From: Platynereis dumerilii
Lineage: Eukaryota > Annelida > Polychaeta > Phyllodocida > Nereididae
Assembly (NCBI GenBank): GCA_026936325.1
Contig: JAPTHN010000003.1
Location: 43,812,011-43,876,010 of the forward strand
Reading direction: 5' to 3'
DNA length: 64,000 nucleotides
Shown here: positions 26,001 through 37,080 of the stretch, in pieces
Layout: every line of letters begins with the position of its first letter
Numbering within the stretch: the first letter of the stretch is position 1
Notes under the pieces: model-generated
What the model was told of the DNA's origin: nothing
The model's input: the letters and a program-made list of their open reading frames with translations, nothing else
Database searches by the model: none
Made by a program: the position numbers and the translations under genes

Positions 26001-29000
26001 AATTGTGCAATCTTATTTGCTGTAGGTAAGCCTTCCTGAGTCAGACAAAGAAATTGCTGTTTGCTCAACCAAGTCAGAATTCCTGATTCAGATTTGTTTA
26101 AAGATGCCGGGTTTCTCGGGATTACATTACCATGGGCTGCCCATTGCACTGAGGCTGGTGAATAGTACATTTATCACTCTTGGCCATGATTTTCTGAACT
26201 GCTGGTAAATCAGTACTGCATCTGGTTTCTGGCGGTTCATCAAATAATGTAGCATTGCCCTGCTTGACAAGTCAGTCTGCTGTACAGGCAGGTGAGAGTA
26301 GCTTGACAGCGGTTGCAGACGGAGAATTTTAAGATGAACAGGCATCAAGTTGGAATATCGGCCGGCTGCCTATTCAGTAGAAATGCCAACCAATGAATAA
26401 GTATTAGTTAGACACCCATTTGGAGGGTTCTAACATGCATTTTCGTCAGTTCGATCCCGACAGAAGGGAGGGATCTAACTGACAAAAATGCATGTTAGGA
26501 CCCGACAAAGAGGTATCTAACTGACTTAGACATCATACGCTTCTTCTATTATACATTTTAACTTCTAATTTTTGCAAAATAATCAATAATCTCATTGTTT
26601 GTTTGCTGTTGTAAACAATGTTAATCCTTAGCAGGTTTCTAACATGCAATATTGTCAGTTAGATACCGGTTTTTCCAATGGTATAAGTATCTTGGTGATG
26701 TCTAAGCAGATGTTACAGACAGCAGCTCTGGTCACGGACACCAGTCTCGTGACACATTACGTCATATTTATTATTGGTATTAAGGTTACGTCACGAGACT
26801 GGTGTCCGTGGCTCTGGTGTTAATATTTCTGTCAGCTGCCTCACAGATACAGCTGCAGCATTCTGTTGAAGCTGGCATGGTTACACTCACCAGGATAGTA
26901 AAAGGTAAAGTCAGTGTTGTATTTAGGGGGTATGGCCTTCCCATAAGGCCTGAAGTTGACATAGAGGAGATAGGAAAAACCCAGAGTGCTGCCCATTCAC
27001 CTCATGTAATGGCTCCTCTTCTAAGTATGCCCTGGGTCACCACCTTTGCCTTCCCACAGAAGACAAGCTTGTCAGTCAGGCACTGCCTGGAATTTTTATG
27101 CAATAACCCAGCTACCCAATGATTTCTTCCTTTTCCATATCCAGCTTCAGAAACCATGGAAGGATGGTGAAGGGCCTCGCTCAGATGCACCTTGTAATGT
27201 GTGATGCACCTTTTTGTGATGCACCCCTTGTGTGCTGCACCAAAAAGATGATAATGAACCTTGTGCACCTCAAAGGTTTTTACATCCACCTTGTAGGTTT
27301 TTCGCTCCTCCCCTTGAACCTTTTTTTCTGGGAGTGTGCATTCCCAACTTTATCATCCACACTGTGGGCCTAAATTGTCTCACTGTTGCTTGCCAACATT
27401 TTGTTTCACTTGTAAATAAATTTATGATTCTGCAAAAATATCAAGTTAAAAAATATGTTTTGTAATATGGATTTATTGTGTTTTACTTCGTGTTATTTTC
27501 TTGTAGGGAGCCATGAAAGCCATGTCAACAAATATCATAATATTGAAAGACGTTTGTTCGCTGAAGAAAACATTGAAGATGTCGGAAAGGAGAGACTTGT
27601 ACGGTTACGGCAAGTGTTGGAAGAGGCAAAGCCTCACATAGAGAGGCAAAAATATATTCAAAAGACGAATAAAGACTGGCCGATATGTGACAGATATCAA
27701 AACGAATCAAAGACATTGAAAACGACATTTCATGCATGGACTCGTGAGGACACCCCACTTGATGATATAACATTAGTGACTGTGATGAGCTTGGATAAAT
27801 TCAAAGTTTTGAAAAAAGTATTGACACACTGGCCGGGGCCAGTTTCAATTGGGTATTACTCCGGAGGAGATGCTACTGGAGTTGTAGAGACACTGGAAAA
27901 CCACACCCTGACCCAGAGGAAGTATGTGGAACTCAGCGTCGTTACGGGAGGATTTGTATGTTTTTCTTTTGGGGCTGACCAGAAGATCTCGGGGAGGGGG
28001 GGGGGGGTGGGCTATGGATTATTGATGAAAAGAAAATTTTCTTTCCCACTTGACACTCGGAAAAAAGTTTATTCAGCACATCAGAAAAAGAAAGAAGAAG
28101 TTTTTTTCCACCTATAGCTAGGGTAGTGTTACTAGTATGATGTTAAAATAGCAATAAAAAAAGTTTGTCGCTGGTTCGCATGGAAAAAAATTATTGTCGT
28201 CACTTTGCGAGCAAAAAAAGTTTGCCCAGGAGTAGAAATCCATAGCCCCCCTCTATAGCACAAGTTGAGCACCTAATGATATATTTATTTCACATATATA
28301 CCTGTAAATTTTTGACTTTTAAATGAGAGTATGCAAAGTAACTTACTTTTAAAAATTTTCCTTTTGTCTTATAAACAGGAATTCATACCGATCAACTGGT
28401 TACGACAAGTGGCCTTGGACCAGGTGAAAACCAAATTTGTGGTTTTGCTTGATGCTGATTTGGTGCCAAGCATCACTCTGTACGACAATTTACTCAAGAT
28501 GAAGGACAATTATGTCAATGAACCAAAGGTATTACAGAAAACCTTTACATTAAGTGTAAACCTAACCTCTAAAAAATGTTGGGACAAAATTGGTATTTTA
28601 GATTCAAAATGGTTTTGTGAAAAACCAAATTACAATGCAAAAAACCAACATGGATTTTTTTAAAAATCCATGTTGGTTTTGCATTGAAATTCGGTTTTTC
28701 AAAAAACCATTTTGAATCTAAAAAAATAATTTTGTCCCAACATTTTTTAGAGTGTACGAGCATTCTCGTTTTTATTGTTTTGTATTACGAATAATACACT
28801 CACCAGCAAAAGAAACGCAACACTTGATTTTGGCTTATAATTTTTCAAAGAAATTTTTTTTGGACAAAACTAATTATATGGTATTGATACTTAGATCATC
28901 TAGTGTCTTTGAGCCAAAAATCATTCAGCCATGACCATTTCCTGCCTGCCTTATGACTTGTTTATCACATTTCAGTTTTTGTAATAAAATATGACCTTAC

Positions 29001-32000
29001 TAACAAGTTACACCAAAAATAAAGGCACCATTTTAAATAATGGCCAAACAGACAATAATAGCCGAAAAATTAGCGCAGCAACACTATTTTTGAATTTTAC
29101 AGGACAATTTGAAAATTGGAGTTTTGCACATTTCAAAATGCAGCAGACAAAATCTCTAGTGTTCGGGCCCTTAGAATTGAGCTTTTTAAATGAAATTTTT
29201 AGACAATTTCACTATGTTGTTTAAGAATTGCCACAATTTTTTTCAGAACAAAAAAAAACAGTTTAACACAATTTTTTTAGACGACGAAGGCAATATTCCT
29301 TAAGTCAAATAAACATGACTTTCACACAATTTTAAAATAAAAAAAACAATATGGATCAAAGCGCGAGATGTTCCATATTATTGAGACCAGAAACGACTAA
29401 CCAGATACGCCAGTAAAAAAGTTCCAGGCCCATATTCCAAGTGAAGTTTATCATTTCAGAATTGAAGTGTCATTCTGAAAATTCCTACAGGGGGTGCTGT
29501 AGTCTAGGACTCCAATAATTTCAGCAATTGTGCAACTCTTATTCTTTCTGTGTAAAACTGTTATCCGCCTACCAAAATAAGCCAATCATGTTGTAAGACA
29601 ACCAAAATAGGTAGAAAAAATTAAATAACCCCAATTGGGAAGTGACAATAGTGACCCCAAAATAGCAATAGATTCACTTGAAAACAGAATTGTTGTTTGG
29701 ATTGATGCCCATGGTGAGCATACTGCATCCTGGAGACTGTTATTGGTTATTGTCAAAGCTTGTCATCTTCCCTCATATGTCTGGTGACTTTTACTGTAAA
29801 TTGAATCATTCAGTCTTTAAACTTTTTCTATTACTTTTATGAGACCTGTATAGTCATTGCTGAAGTGGGTTTAGAAAATTGTGAGGACTAAAACAGCATT
29901 GCACATAATCACATTGATACTTCCAGAAAAATTCCTATTTTGCTTGCATAATAACATTTATACACCGAAAGAAATGATAGTGACAGAACTACTGGAATTA
30001 TTGGAGTCCTAGACTACAGCACCCCCTGTAGGAACTTTTCAGAATGACACCTCAATTCTGAAGTGATAAACTTTGCTTGGAACTATGGACCTAGAACTTT
30101 TTTGCTGGCGTATCTGTTTAGTCTGTGTCTGGACTCAGTAATCTGGAACATCTCGCGCTTTGAGCCATATGGTTTTTTTATTTTAAAATTGTGTGCAAGT
30201 CACGTTAATGTGATTTTAGGAATATTGCCTTCGTCGTCAAAAAAAATTATGTTAAACTCTCAATTTTGTTCTGAAAAAAATTGCGACAGTTCTTAGACAA
30301 CACAGTGAAATTGTCTGAAAATTTTATTTAAAAAAGCTCAATTCTAAGGGCCCGAACACTAGAGATTTTGTCTGCTACATTTTGAAATGTGCAAAACTCC
30401 AATTTTCAAATTGTCCTGTAAAATTCAAAAATAGTGTTGCTGCGCTAATTTTTCGGCTATTATCATCTGTTTGGCCATTATTTAAAATGGTGCCTTTATT
30501 TTTGGTGTAACTTGTTGGTAAGCTCATATTTTATTACAAAAACTGAAATGTGATAAACAAGTCAAGAAAGGTAGACAGGAAATTGTCACAGCTGAATGAT
30601 TTTTGGCATGAAGACACTAGTTGATCTAAGGATCGATACCATGTAATTAGTTTTGTCCAAAAAAAATTATTTGCAAAATTATAAGCCAAAATCAAGTGTT
30701 GCGTTTCTTTTGCTGGTGAGTGTATATGCATACCATGGCTGCTCCGAGAAATGCCATCTGAACTAAAAATGTCACGCAAGAGTTATTTCCTGGATCCATC
30801 CAAACGATTTAATTTCTTCCTTTCTGCTTTTTTAGGCCTTGGTAATTCCTGCCTTCGAGCTTCCAAAAGAAAGAGGATTTGTTTTCCCCAAAACCAAGGA
30901 CCAGATGCTGATGCACATGCGGACAAAAACTGTTAGACAATTTTTGTAAGTGCATCGCTTCAAAAAATACGTGATTTTAGGTCTGTTATTGGATGGATAT
31001 ATTTTCATTTCGCCAATGTCGGAAAAGTAATTACCTAAGATTTTATGTCATAGATTCAGAAAAATCCTAGTTATTTGTAGTTTTTTGTTTTCCTAAGCTC
31101 ATGTCATTTTGAATAATTTTGATCTTGTTTAAACAGGAGTGCTGGCCAATGTACTATATTTGTCTTGCCTCTTTATTTTTATTGATTGTGATTGTTCTAT
31201 TTCAGAATTGATGAATTCCCACCAAGCTACGAACCCACAAACTACAGAAAATGGAAATATACATCTAATTTATATCCTGTGAGTATTAGAATAAAATACC
31301 TCAACAACTAATTCTCACCAAGCAACTTGCCAAGGACAAGTAAACATAACTTCTTTTGAAAGACTATTCTTCCGAGTTCCCAGTCAATATCTCAGACAGT
31401 GGCGTCAGTTCCTATAAGCTTCTGTAATTCTGCTGTGCCCATGCAAAAAAAAATGAGGTTGTTCTTTTCAGGTTATTTATAAGAAAAGCTTTGAGCCTTA
31501 CATCTTTGCTGATAAGGAGATGCTCCCACCTTATGATGTTCGTTTTCATGGACGGTTTTACAACAAAATTGCTTTCTTCTGCCAAGTACATCGAAAAAAG
31601 TAGGTTCGACATATACTGAACAGATTTATCTCATTATCATTAGTATACTGCAATTTCAATTTAACACTCGTAATCAATTCTTAAAATTCACCTTATTTTT
31701 ATCAAGATGTCCTTTTTTACAAAGCATTGCTTGATATTCATCCTCTAGATCCGTTATGGGAATAAAACATGACTACCTACATTTCTGTGGTCCAAAAAAC
31801 TTTTCTTCCAGATTGTCCTTATTTGAGCTGGCATTCTGATCTCATGCAGAAGGTCGTCTGTGAAAATTTCCCAAATTGATTTTAAAATATTTAGAGGTTG
31901 CACAAAACAAAACCATTGAAGCTTAACATGAGATTGCCCAGTGGCAAACTGCATGCAAAATCATTGGTATAACAATAATTATCGTTTATTTTGAACAAAG

Positions 32001-35000
32001 GACTTTTTTAGAGTCTGTTCGACCCTATTTTCCTGGTCTAATATTCTTTTTGTCACGCAAAGTATTATGGCAGGAAAGGATAGAGGCTGGTCAATTTTCA
32101 AGCTTTTTTTTTGGTAAAAAATAGGGTCGTCTCTTTCATAAAGTAAACATAATCAATCAAAAATCGTCACCAGCTTTAACTTTGCCTCCATATACCACAT
32201 AAAACACCAAAAAAAATCACTTCAAAAAATGTTTTTGAAGATCAACTAATTTTTCAGTTGCGTGAATGGAATTTACATTGTAAGTTTCAAATGCTTTGTG
32301 CAGCCTCTAAATATTAATCGATTTTGCTGAAACTTAACATGTGTTTTTTTTTTTACTCATGTAGTCAACAATTTTCACTTTCCAATGAGGGGCTTCAGGA
32401 GATTTAATCTTTTTGCATACAATTTAGGACCACCCTTACTTGCACCTACATGTATGACCCTTTATCATTTTTTTTTCAGCTTTACTTTCTTGGTTATGCC
32501 AAATGATTTTTGCATACATTATCCACATTCAAGAAGACTTATACAAACGAAGTACATGGAACATCAAACGTGAGTTACAAACAAAAAGATTAGGTATTCG
32601 TTAAAGATGACGTGCAAGCACTTTCAGCAATGCTGAATTTTGTAAAAAAAATCACACTGACACATAAAAAATGCCAATGCTCCACAGATTAAAAGTGCAA
32701 ATTTGGGCATTTAGGTGAATAATAGGCTCTGTGCCAACTCTGTAGGATGAACTTTGACCCGTTCTTTGACCCGTTTCTTTATCAACATTTTTTAAATTGG
32801 TTATGGTTGGCCACCAAAATCTTTTCAATGCAAATTAAAATATTGATGAGACTGTATGATAAGTTTGAATGAGATTGGTTAGGAGGGGTGCCCTACAAAT
32901 GGTCATAATGGCAGAGTCTTTATGTCGTACGGTACTCCAGGACATTTTTACCTTCAGCGAACGAAGTTCGAAGAAGGTATTGTAATCACTTGGGTAAAAA
33001 TGTTGTCCGTCCGCCGGGCGGGCGGGCGGTCGGGCGGCGGGCGGATAGATCGTTTCCGGGCCAGCACTCGGCCTCTATTGAGTGTACATAGATGAAATTT
33101 GGTACACATATAGCCTGTATGGTCTTGTTGTGCCTTTTGATGGTCTAATTGATAGATATTCAATACCTTTTGAAATAATTGAGAAAATATAAAAATTATT
33201 TTTGTTCTTTTCCGGGCCAAATCTCAGTCACTATTGCATGTGCACTTATGAAATTTGGTACAGATGTGGCCTATATGGTCTAGTTGTGCCTTTTGATTTT
33301 CTCATTGATGGATATTTTATACTTTTTGCAAAAATTTGGAAAATAGAAAAATAAGTATTTTTTGGTTGTTTGGGCAGAGACTCGGTCACTATTGCATGTA
33401 AATGGATAAGGTTTGGTACACACATGGCCCATAAGGTCTTGTTGTGCCCTTTGAAAGGTCTGGTGGAAATATTAAATGCTATTTGAAATATTTAAAAAAA
33501 AGAGAAAAAATAATTTTTTTGTTTCTGGCCCAAGACTTGGCACTATTTCATGTACATGGATAAAGTTTGGTACACATATGACTTATGTGGTATAGTTGTG
33601 CCTTTTCATGGTCTGACTGATACATATTCTATACTTTTTCTAATATTGATAAAAAATATTAAAAATACTTATTTTCTTATTGGAGCCAAAACGTGCCCAC
33701 TATTGCACATACAGCAATGTCATTTCCTACACGTATCACCTATAAAATGTAGCAGTGCCTTTTGACTTGTATTTAACACTTTTTGAATGATTGGAAAAAC
33801 TTTGTACATGCATAAAACCGTACCATAATATAAGTAAATTAGTATAATAAGGCCTTTCCCTGCTTTTACAAACACTGGCAAGCACACAGGTAGATCGCAG
33901 GGCAGCAGGCAAATAACAGATAATAGAACGCCATTACTCGACCACTGTTGCATACCTATTATATACGGAATTTGGTAAACACGCCAATTTTATGATGTAA
34001 TGTAATCTTCTAAATGTGTTGTTCGCTGAAGGTTTGCTGCTGCGCAGCCTATGTTTTAAGTATAAAAGTGGTGGGGATTTGGCCCACCAGCCCCTGCAAA
34101 ATCCCCACCACTGATAGAGATTTGCCCCACCAGTAAGTGCCCTTTGATTCTAAATTTCCCATTAAAATGTAGCAATTCGCAGTATTACTAGGTAAATTCA
34201 TGAAATTTAAATCTCTAATTCAATGAACTAATTATTTGTGCGAGTAGTTCAATTTGAAATTTTTTTTGGCCATGCACGTCACGTTTCTGTGACGCGATAG
34301 TAAATGCCCTCTTCGGCCAAAATCCCCGCCGCTGCAATTTGCCTGCGACACTCAGAAGTAGGTCAAGCAATTGCTACCAGGCACCCAAAGGATGCCAGCT
34401 TGATCAGCTTACAGTGACCATAGATATTGACAAGTTTAAATTAAATACATACCAGCATGGATTAGAATCCTATTGTGTAACTACAGACTTGAAATAGATT
34501 TTAGACTCAAGCTCTGTACGTAGAGTGGCGCTAATGCTTGGCGTTTTGTCAAATGAAAGACCCTGTAAAAGTCCGGGGAGGGTAGTAAAATGGTTGTTTG
34601 GAACCCAGTATCAATGATAGACACCAATAAGATGTCACACACATTACAATTACAAATGTTGAACAGTTCTCACATGTTATGATGAATATGTAGGGGAGGC
34701 GGGGGTCAGAAGTCACAAAATTCAGAAAAAGCCTCAGAACAGAGCAGGTGTTTGCTAGATCTGAATGACCTTTGGCACAATTATGCAGTATATAGTTGGC
34801 TATAGTTGTATCACATGATAGCTGCTGTGCTGTAAATAGCCTTTAGTCAGTTCACAATTTTTTAAGGCAAAGTCCGATGTGACTTTTTACCCCATGTTAG
34901 GGTTAAGAAGTCACAACCATGGGGTAACAAGTCACATGCAATTGTTGTGAACATACAACACTATATGAGGTAATATGCAGACCTAGACTTGATAGTCATC

Positions 35001-35833
35001 CTTGTGCATGAAATTTATAGTCAGCCTTCCAAAGCTATCGACATGCAATGACAATGCACCATCAGTAAAGCCAGTGTCAGAAATTTCCCAAAGTTTGCGA
35101 AATGAAATTTTACTGCAATGCTCTCTCATCAGTATTATTGATGATGGATGATGATAAGATTGTACACTAAAAGCTTCTAGTGTGGAATATTTTACTTTCC
35201 TTAGCACAGAATACTGACTTCCCAGTACCCTATGGTAAAATATCACAGTGCTGGGGTGAAATGTCACAGTGTGACATTTCACCCCTCAGCTGCTTTTTTT
35301 AATTCAACACATGATCATGGCAACTTGGTGACCAAATGGCCAAAAATGGGTTCACAGCATTAAAGACAATTATCCAAAAGACCTAGAAACACTAGCACAA
35401 CTTCCTATGTCACAGTGACCAGACATTAATAGGGAAAGTTCAAAATCAATAAAACCTGTTTGGGACACCAAAAATGCATGAGGTGGGTAAAAACCCACTT
35501 TCCACAATGAGTATAATTTTCATATTCCCTGCAGACCTTCTTGTCATAAAAGTGTCCCAAATTATGATTTAAGCTTAAGAATTAGGTCACTGCAAGTTGG
35601 TCAAAAAGGCCTGTGACTTTTTACCCCTGTGACTTTTCACCCCCTCTTCCCCTACCCATGCGTTATCCCATGGCAGACACCATTTCTTTTTTTTTAAATA
35701 GACACACAAAGTTTTCATCCGTTCTTTTCATTTACTTTTCAGATGTTCTCGAAAACTTGCTGTGGACTGCCCTGGGATTTTTGGGCCAGGGGAGGTAAAG
35801 AAAAAGAAACGTAAAAGGCGGAGACGGGATTAG
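22984..35833 (+). CDS. GT49 glycosyltransferase, LARGE/B4GAT1-like, nine exons
   Basis: Joining 22984-23051, 24227-24300, 27507-27955, 28379-28528, 30836-30945, 31206-31278, 31472-31599, 32480-32569 and 35743-35833 gives 1233 nt and 410 residues with every phase consistent and GT-AG at every intron. A short basic N-terminus (MSAKKSLSIL...) is followed by a signal anchor at about residues 25-40 (WNLLGFFAFLSILATY), so the protein should be a type II Golgi enzyme. The metal/nucleotide-sugar DxD motif is D222-A-D224 in FVVLLDADLVPS. Family-like blocks include HWPGPVSIGYYSG (155-167), PINWLRQVAL (201-210), ALVIPAFELP (248-257), FEPYIFADKEMLPPYDVRFH (315-334) and LVMPNDFCIHYPHS (355-368). N-glycosylation sequons are at 113 and 179. 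The single domain and the length match B4GAT1, while the HxPHS block is more like the second domain of LARGE. GT49 enzymes transfer glucuronic acid in glycan chains such as matriglycan on dystroglycan; the exact acceptor here is unknown. The tail KKKKRKRRRR is unusual. Confidence 0.9.
23212..23495 (-). repeat. tRNA-type SINE in intron 1 of the GT49 gene
   Basis: Shares its body with the elements at 42838-43070 and 63958-64000, including ATGATGATGAGATGAG, CAGTTGCCCCAGCATAGAA and CCGCCTCCATTTAATG. A GTTTGTTTGTTT tail lies at the left, and a weak B-box-like GTTCAAATCTC reads on the - strand at the right. The tRNA-like head is decayed. Confidence 0.75.
24227..24300 (+). CDS. GT49 gene coding exon 2 (signal anchor)
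   Basis: Acceptor TTGCAG at 24221-24226, donor GTAAGT at 24301. The split codon AG|C gives Ser23. The exon encodes the hydrophobic run WNLLGFFAFLSILATY, the membrane anchor expected of a Golgi type II glycosyltransferase, then HHLETQN at the start of the stem. Confidence 0.88.
24657..24924. mobile_element. hAT MITE in intron 2 (TAGGGCTGCATGAT TIRs)
   Basis: TIRs TAGGGCTGCATGAT / ATCATGCAGCCCTA; flanked by AGAAAGAT and AAAAAGAT (8 bp, one mismatch). Internal TATCGCGATA-type words (GTTATCGCGATATC, CATCGCGATATGAG, ATATCGC) recur. Same family as 39294-39510, in opposite orientation. Confidence 0.9.
25098..25744. mobile_element. CACTCT-terminated element in intron 2
   Basis: Ends CACTCTAAGAAAAAATG and its approximate inverse ATGTTCTTTTAAGAGTG, with TA on the right. 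The left half is rich in AACCCTAC / GGGTGC-type words (AGGGTGCTGAGG, AGGGTGCTCC, AACCCTACAAGG). Confidence 0.6.
26404..26670. repeat. Degenerate repeat with GTCAGTTAGATACC words
   Basis: CTAACATGCATTTT-x-GTCAGTT and its inverse AACTGAC-AAAAATGCATGTTAG form a hairpin (26429-26501). More words occur at 26402, 26509 and 26638-26671. Ends not defined. In intron 2. Confidence 0.55.
26733..26810. mobile_element. 78-bp hairpin MITE with 8-bp duplication
   Basis: GCTCTGGT flanks it on both sides (26725-26732, 26811-26818). The ends CACGGACACCAGTCTCGTGA and its complement form nearly the whole element around a short A+T loop. The length of the duplication suggests hAT. Located in intron 2. Confidence 0.88.
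27507..27955 (+). CDS. GT49 gene coding exon 3 (stem and start of catalytic domain)
   Basis: Acceptor TTGTAG ends at 27506; donor GTATGT at 27956 follows GGA GGA TTT. It encodes residues 48-197, including a charged, probably helical stem (about 60-105), a sequon at N113 and the family-like WPGPVSIGYYSG block. The open frame runs on into the intron, so the exon end rests on the donor and on phase match with exon 4. Confidence 0.9.
28003..28253. repeat. Inverted-repeat element in intron 3
   Basis: GGGGGTGGGCTATGGATT at the left faces AAATCCATAGCCCCCCTC at the right. A G-homopolymer lies at its left end. Non-coding MITE-like sequence. Confidence 0.6.
28379..28528 (+). CDS. GT49 gene coding exon 4 (DxD exon)
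   Basis: Acceptor AACAG ends at 28378; donor GTATTA starts at 28529. The 50 codons, phase 0 at both ends, encode FIPINWLRQVALDQ and FVVLLDADLVPS with the DAD motif. This is the strongest single block for assigning the family. Confidence 0.92.
28565..28754. mobile_element. 190-bp hairpin MITE 36 bp after the exon 4 donor
   Basis: TA-flanked; left ACCTCTAAAAAATGTTGGGA, right its near complement ending TTTTTTAGAGTG. The arms pair over almost the full length around TTTTTTTAAAAA. In transcript form it would fold into a long stem just inside intron 4. Confidence 0.92.
28797..30722. mobile_element. 1.9-kb TA-flanked fold-back element in intron 4
   Basis: Ends CACTCACCAGCAAAAGAAAC / GTTTCTTTTGCTGGTGAGTG with TA at 28795-28796 and 30723-30724. 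Arms of about 725 bp (28797-29521 and 29998-30722) are close inverted copies; the 476-bp spacer is unique. No transposase frame. Likely non-autonomous Tc1/mariner type. Confidence 0.92.
30836..30945 (+). CDS. GT49 gene coding exon 5
   Basis: Acceptor TTTTTAG ends at 30835; donor GTAAGT at 30946. Encodes ALVIPAFELPKERGFVFPKT through VRQF, matching the block after the DxD region in GT49 proteins (AL-V-PAFE in B4GAT1). It ends with two bases of the Leu284 codon. Confidence 0.92.
31206..31278 (+). CDS. GT49 gene coding exon 6
   Basis: Acceptor ATTTCAG ends at 31205; donor GTGAGT at 31279. Encodes IDEFPPSYEPTNYRKW and KYTSNLYP. The PTNY-x-x-W block recalls APTNYSRW of B4GAT1. Confidence 0.92.
31472..31599 (+). 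CDS. GT49 gene coding exon 7
   Basis: Acceptor TTTTCAG ends at 31471; donor GTAGGT at 31600. Encodes VIYKKSFEPYIF and DVRFHGRFYNKIAFFCQVHR, corresponding to the WEPFYV ... DERFRQYGFNRI region of B4GAT1. Reading on past the donor meets a stop at once, which supports the splice. Confidence 0.92.
31886..32312. repeat. Inverted-repeat element in intron 7
   Basis: AATATTTAGAGGTTGCACAA at the left pairs with TTGTGCAGCCTCTAAATATT at the right. No target duplication was recognised. Confidence 0.5.
32480..32569 (+). CDS. GT49 gene coding exon 8
   Basis: Acceptor TTTTTTCAG ends at 32479; donor GTGAGT at 32570. With the split codon AA|C it reads NFTFLVMPNDFCIHYPHS, then RRLIQTKYMEHQ. The VMPNDF-x-IHYPHS block resembles VLPNA-x-x-IHMPH of LARGE. 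Confidence 0.92.
32951..34032. repeat. Element with six ~157-bp tandem units in intron 8
   Basis: Ends CCTTCAGCGAACGAAGTTCG and TTCGCTGAAGG are inverted. Inside, a unit containing CACTATTGCATGT, then TTTGGTACACA and GTTGTGCCTTTTGA, recurs at about 33055, 33210, 33368, 33525, 33683 and 33940. The left end has a GGGCGG-rich run (33010-33045). Non-coding. Confidence 0.8.
34055..34342 (+). repeat. 288-bp repeat, copy 1 (TGGTGGGGATTT family)
   Basis: Nearly identical to 60147-60433 in opposite orientation. Ends GTGGTGGGGATTTGGCC and GGCCAAAATCCCCGCCGC are imperfect inverted repeats, and a further AAAATCCCCACCACT word lies inside. Confidence 0.88.
34691..35654. mobile_element. Element with GGGGTAAAAAGTCACA words in intron 8
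   Basis: Left end TAGGGGAGGCGGGGGTCAGA, right end inverse of TAGGGGAAGAGGGGGTGAAA. The phrase 'GGGGT(G/A)A-AAGTCACA' recurs in both orientations (for example 34879-34902, 34921-34935, 35252-35284, 35611-35640). No coding frame. Confidence 0.75.
35743..35833 (+). CDS. GT49 gene coding exon 9 (stop codon)
   Basis: Acceptor TTTTCAG ends at 35742. In phase it encodes CSRKLAVDCPGIFGPGEV, then a lysine/arginine-rich tail and TAG at 35831-35833. Intron 8 (3.2 kb) is full of repeats. The strongly basic tail is unusual, so this exon is slightly less certain than the others. Confidence 0.78.
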
Positions 35834-36720
35834 ATACTCCATGCTAGTCTATACTACTTAATACAAGCATTGTTTATGCATCTAGAATTAAGAGTCACTG
35901 GCTCAAGTTATTATACTCAGGTGCTATATAATTTGTTTGCATGAACCTTTTTCCTCCAGAGCTGCTTGCAGCTCGGAGGATTGCATGGCAGTGCTAGCTG
36001 ATCCGTCAGCCTTCATTTCCTGCTTTCGGTAAACATGACATATAGTGATTTACTCAACTCAACTCTATTTTCTCCTCCACCTCTGCACACACGCCTTCCT
36101 AATGAGTCAGAGTGATGTGGCTGATAGATAAGTGATAGATCTATCTGTAACGTCTGCAAATAGATGCCGGCAATGCCGAGAATAGTCAGAAATTGAGATT
36201 TTTCTGATGTGTTTTGACCAAACCACAATGGCTACCCCTGCCTGTCCCTAACCCAAAGTCGGAATGCAGCAATGTGATTGGTCAGCACAGGCTGACAGCA
36301 GAGCCTGCATATAGCTGACAGGTTCCTGCCGAAATGAAGCGATCTGATTGGTTGAAGTCGTCTGGCTGCTAAGTTACATAGACACTAGATGGCAGCACCA
36401 TCCTGAAGCAGAAAATAATTCCAGGTGTGGCAGCACTAGTTGTTTACTTTATAAATGTTTGATACCATAGAAATACATAGAATGGACATGAGGTTCTGCC
36501 AGACTGTGACGTCATTGTGACATCATGTCTCAGGGCAGTTCCAATATGGCGGATTTGGTGACCTCATCTGGAGGTGGCGTCATACAGCCTCACGGGAATC
36601 CCCCGACCAGCCCCATGTGGATTGTGAAGCCAAATCATTGGTGTGCGGTTATGTGTCTTTTGCCGAAAAAAAACTTGGATTTAAAGCCCTCACCATACCA
36701 TGAAATACCACTAGATTATG

Positions 36721-36726
36721 AATAAA
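36721..36726 (+). terminator. Candidate polyadenylation signal of the GT49 gene
   Basis: First canonical AATAAA after the stop codon, about 890 bases downstream. Position is the only evidence; a variant signal nearer the stop is possible. Confidence 0.25.
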
Positions 36727-37080
36727 ACCCATCACATTAGTTCATTTACATAACTAACTGCCTAACTATGGAATTTTATCAAAATCTGTTGATGCACAAT
36801 GCCCCATTTACATTGCGCAAAAATTGCTGATCAATTGGTTACATTTGGTTACATTGCCAGACATATCAACAATTTTATGTCTGTAGTGTTAAATCACTAA
36901 TGCAAAAATATTTCATCTATAACAAGAATCTGTGCGTTGCAAGAATTGCACCAAAAGGCAGAATAGAAAGAGGAATGCATAAGGCATGATTATGTGTTGT
37001 TGTTTTTTGTCTGGTATCAACTGAAAATAATTATGATACTAATGCATTTAATTATGCAGTTGCCGATTGAGAAAGGTAGA

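Noticed and set aside
26802-27122. 106-codon frame starting with GTG
   Set aside because: Starts inside the 78-bp MITE, has no ATG start and no family motif; it lies in intron 2 of the GT49 gene.
36525-36725. 66-codon frame beginning MSQGSSNMADLV
   Set aside because: Plausible-looking start, but no homologous family recognised and no supporting exon; left as an unassigned patch.
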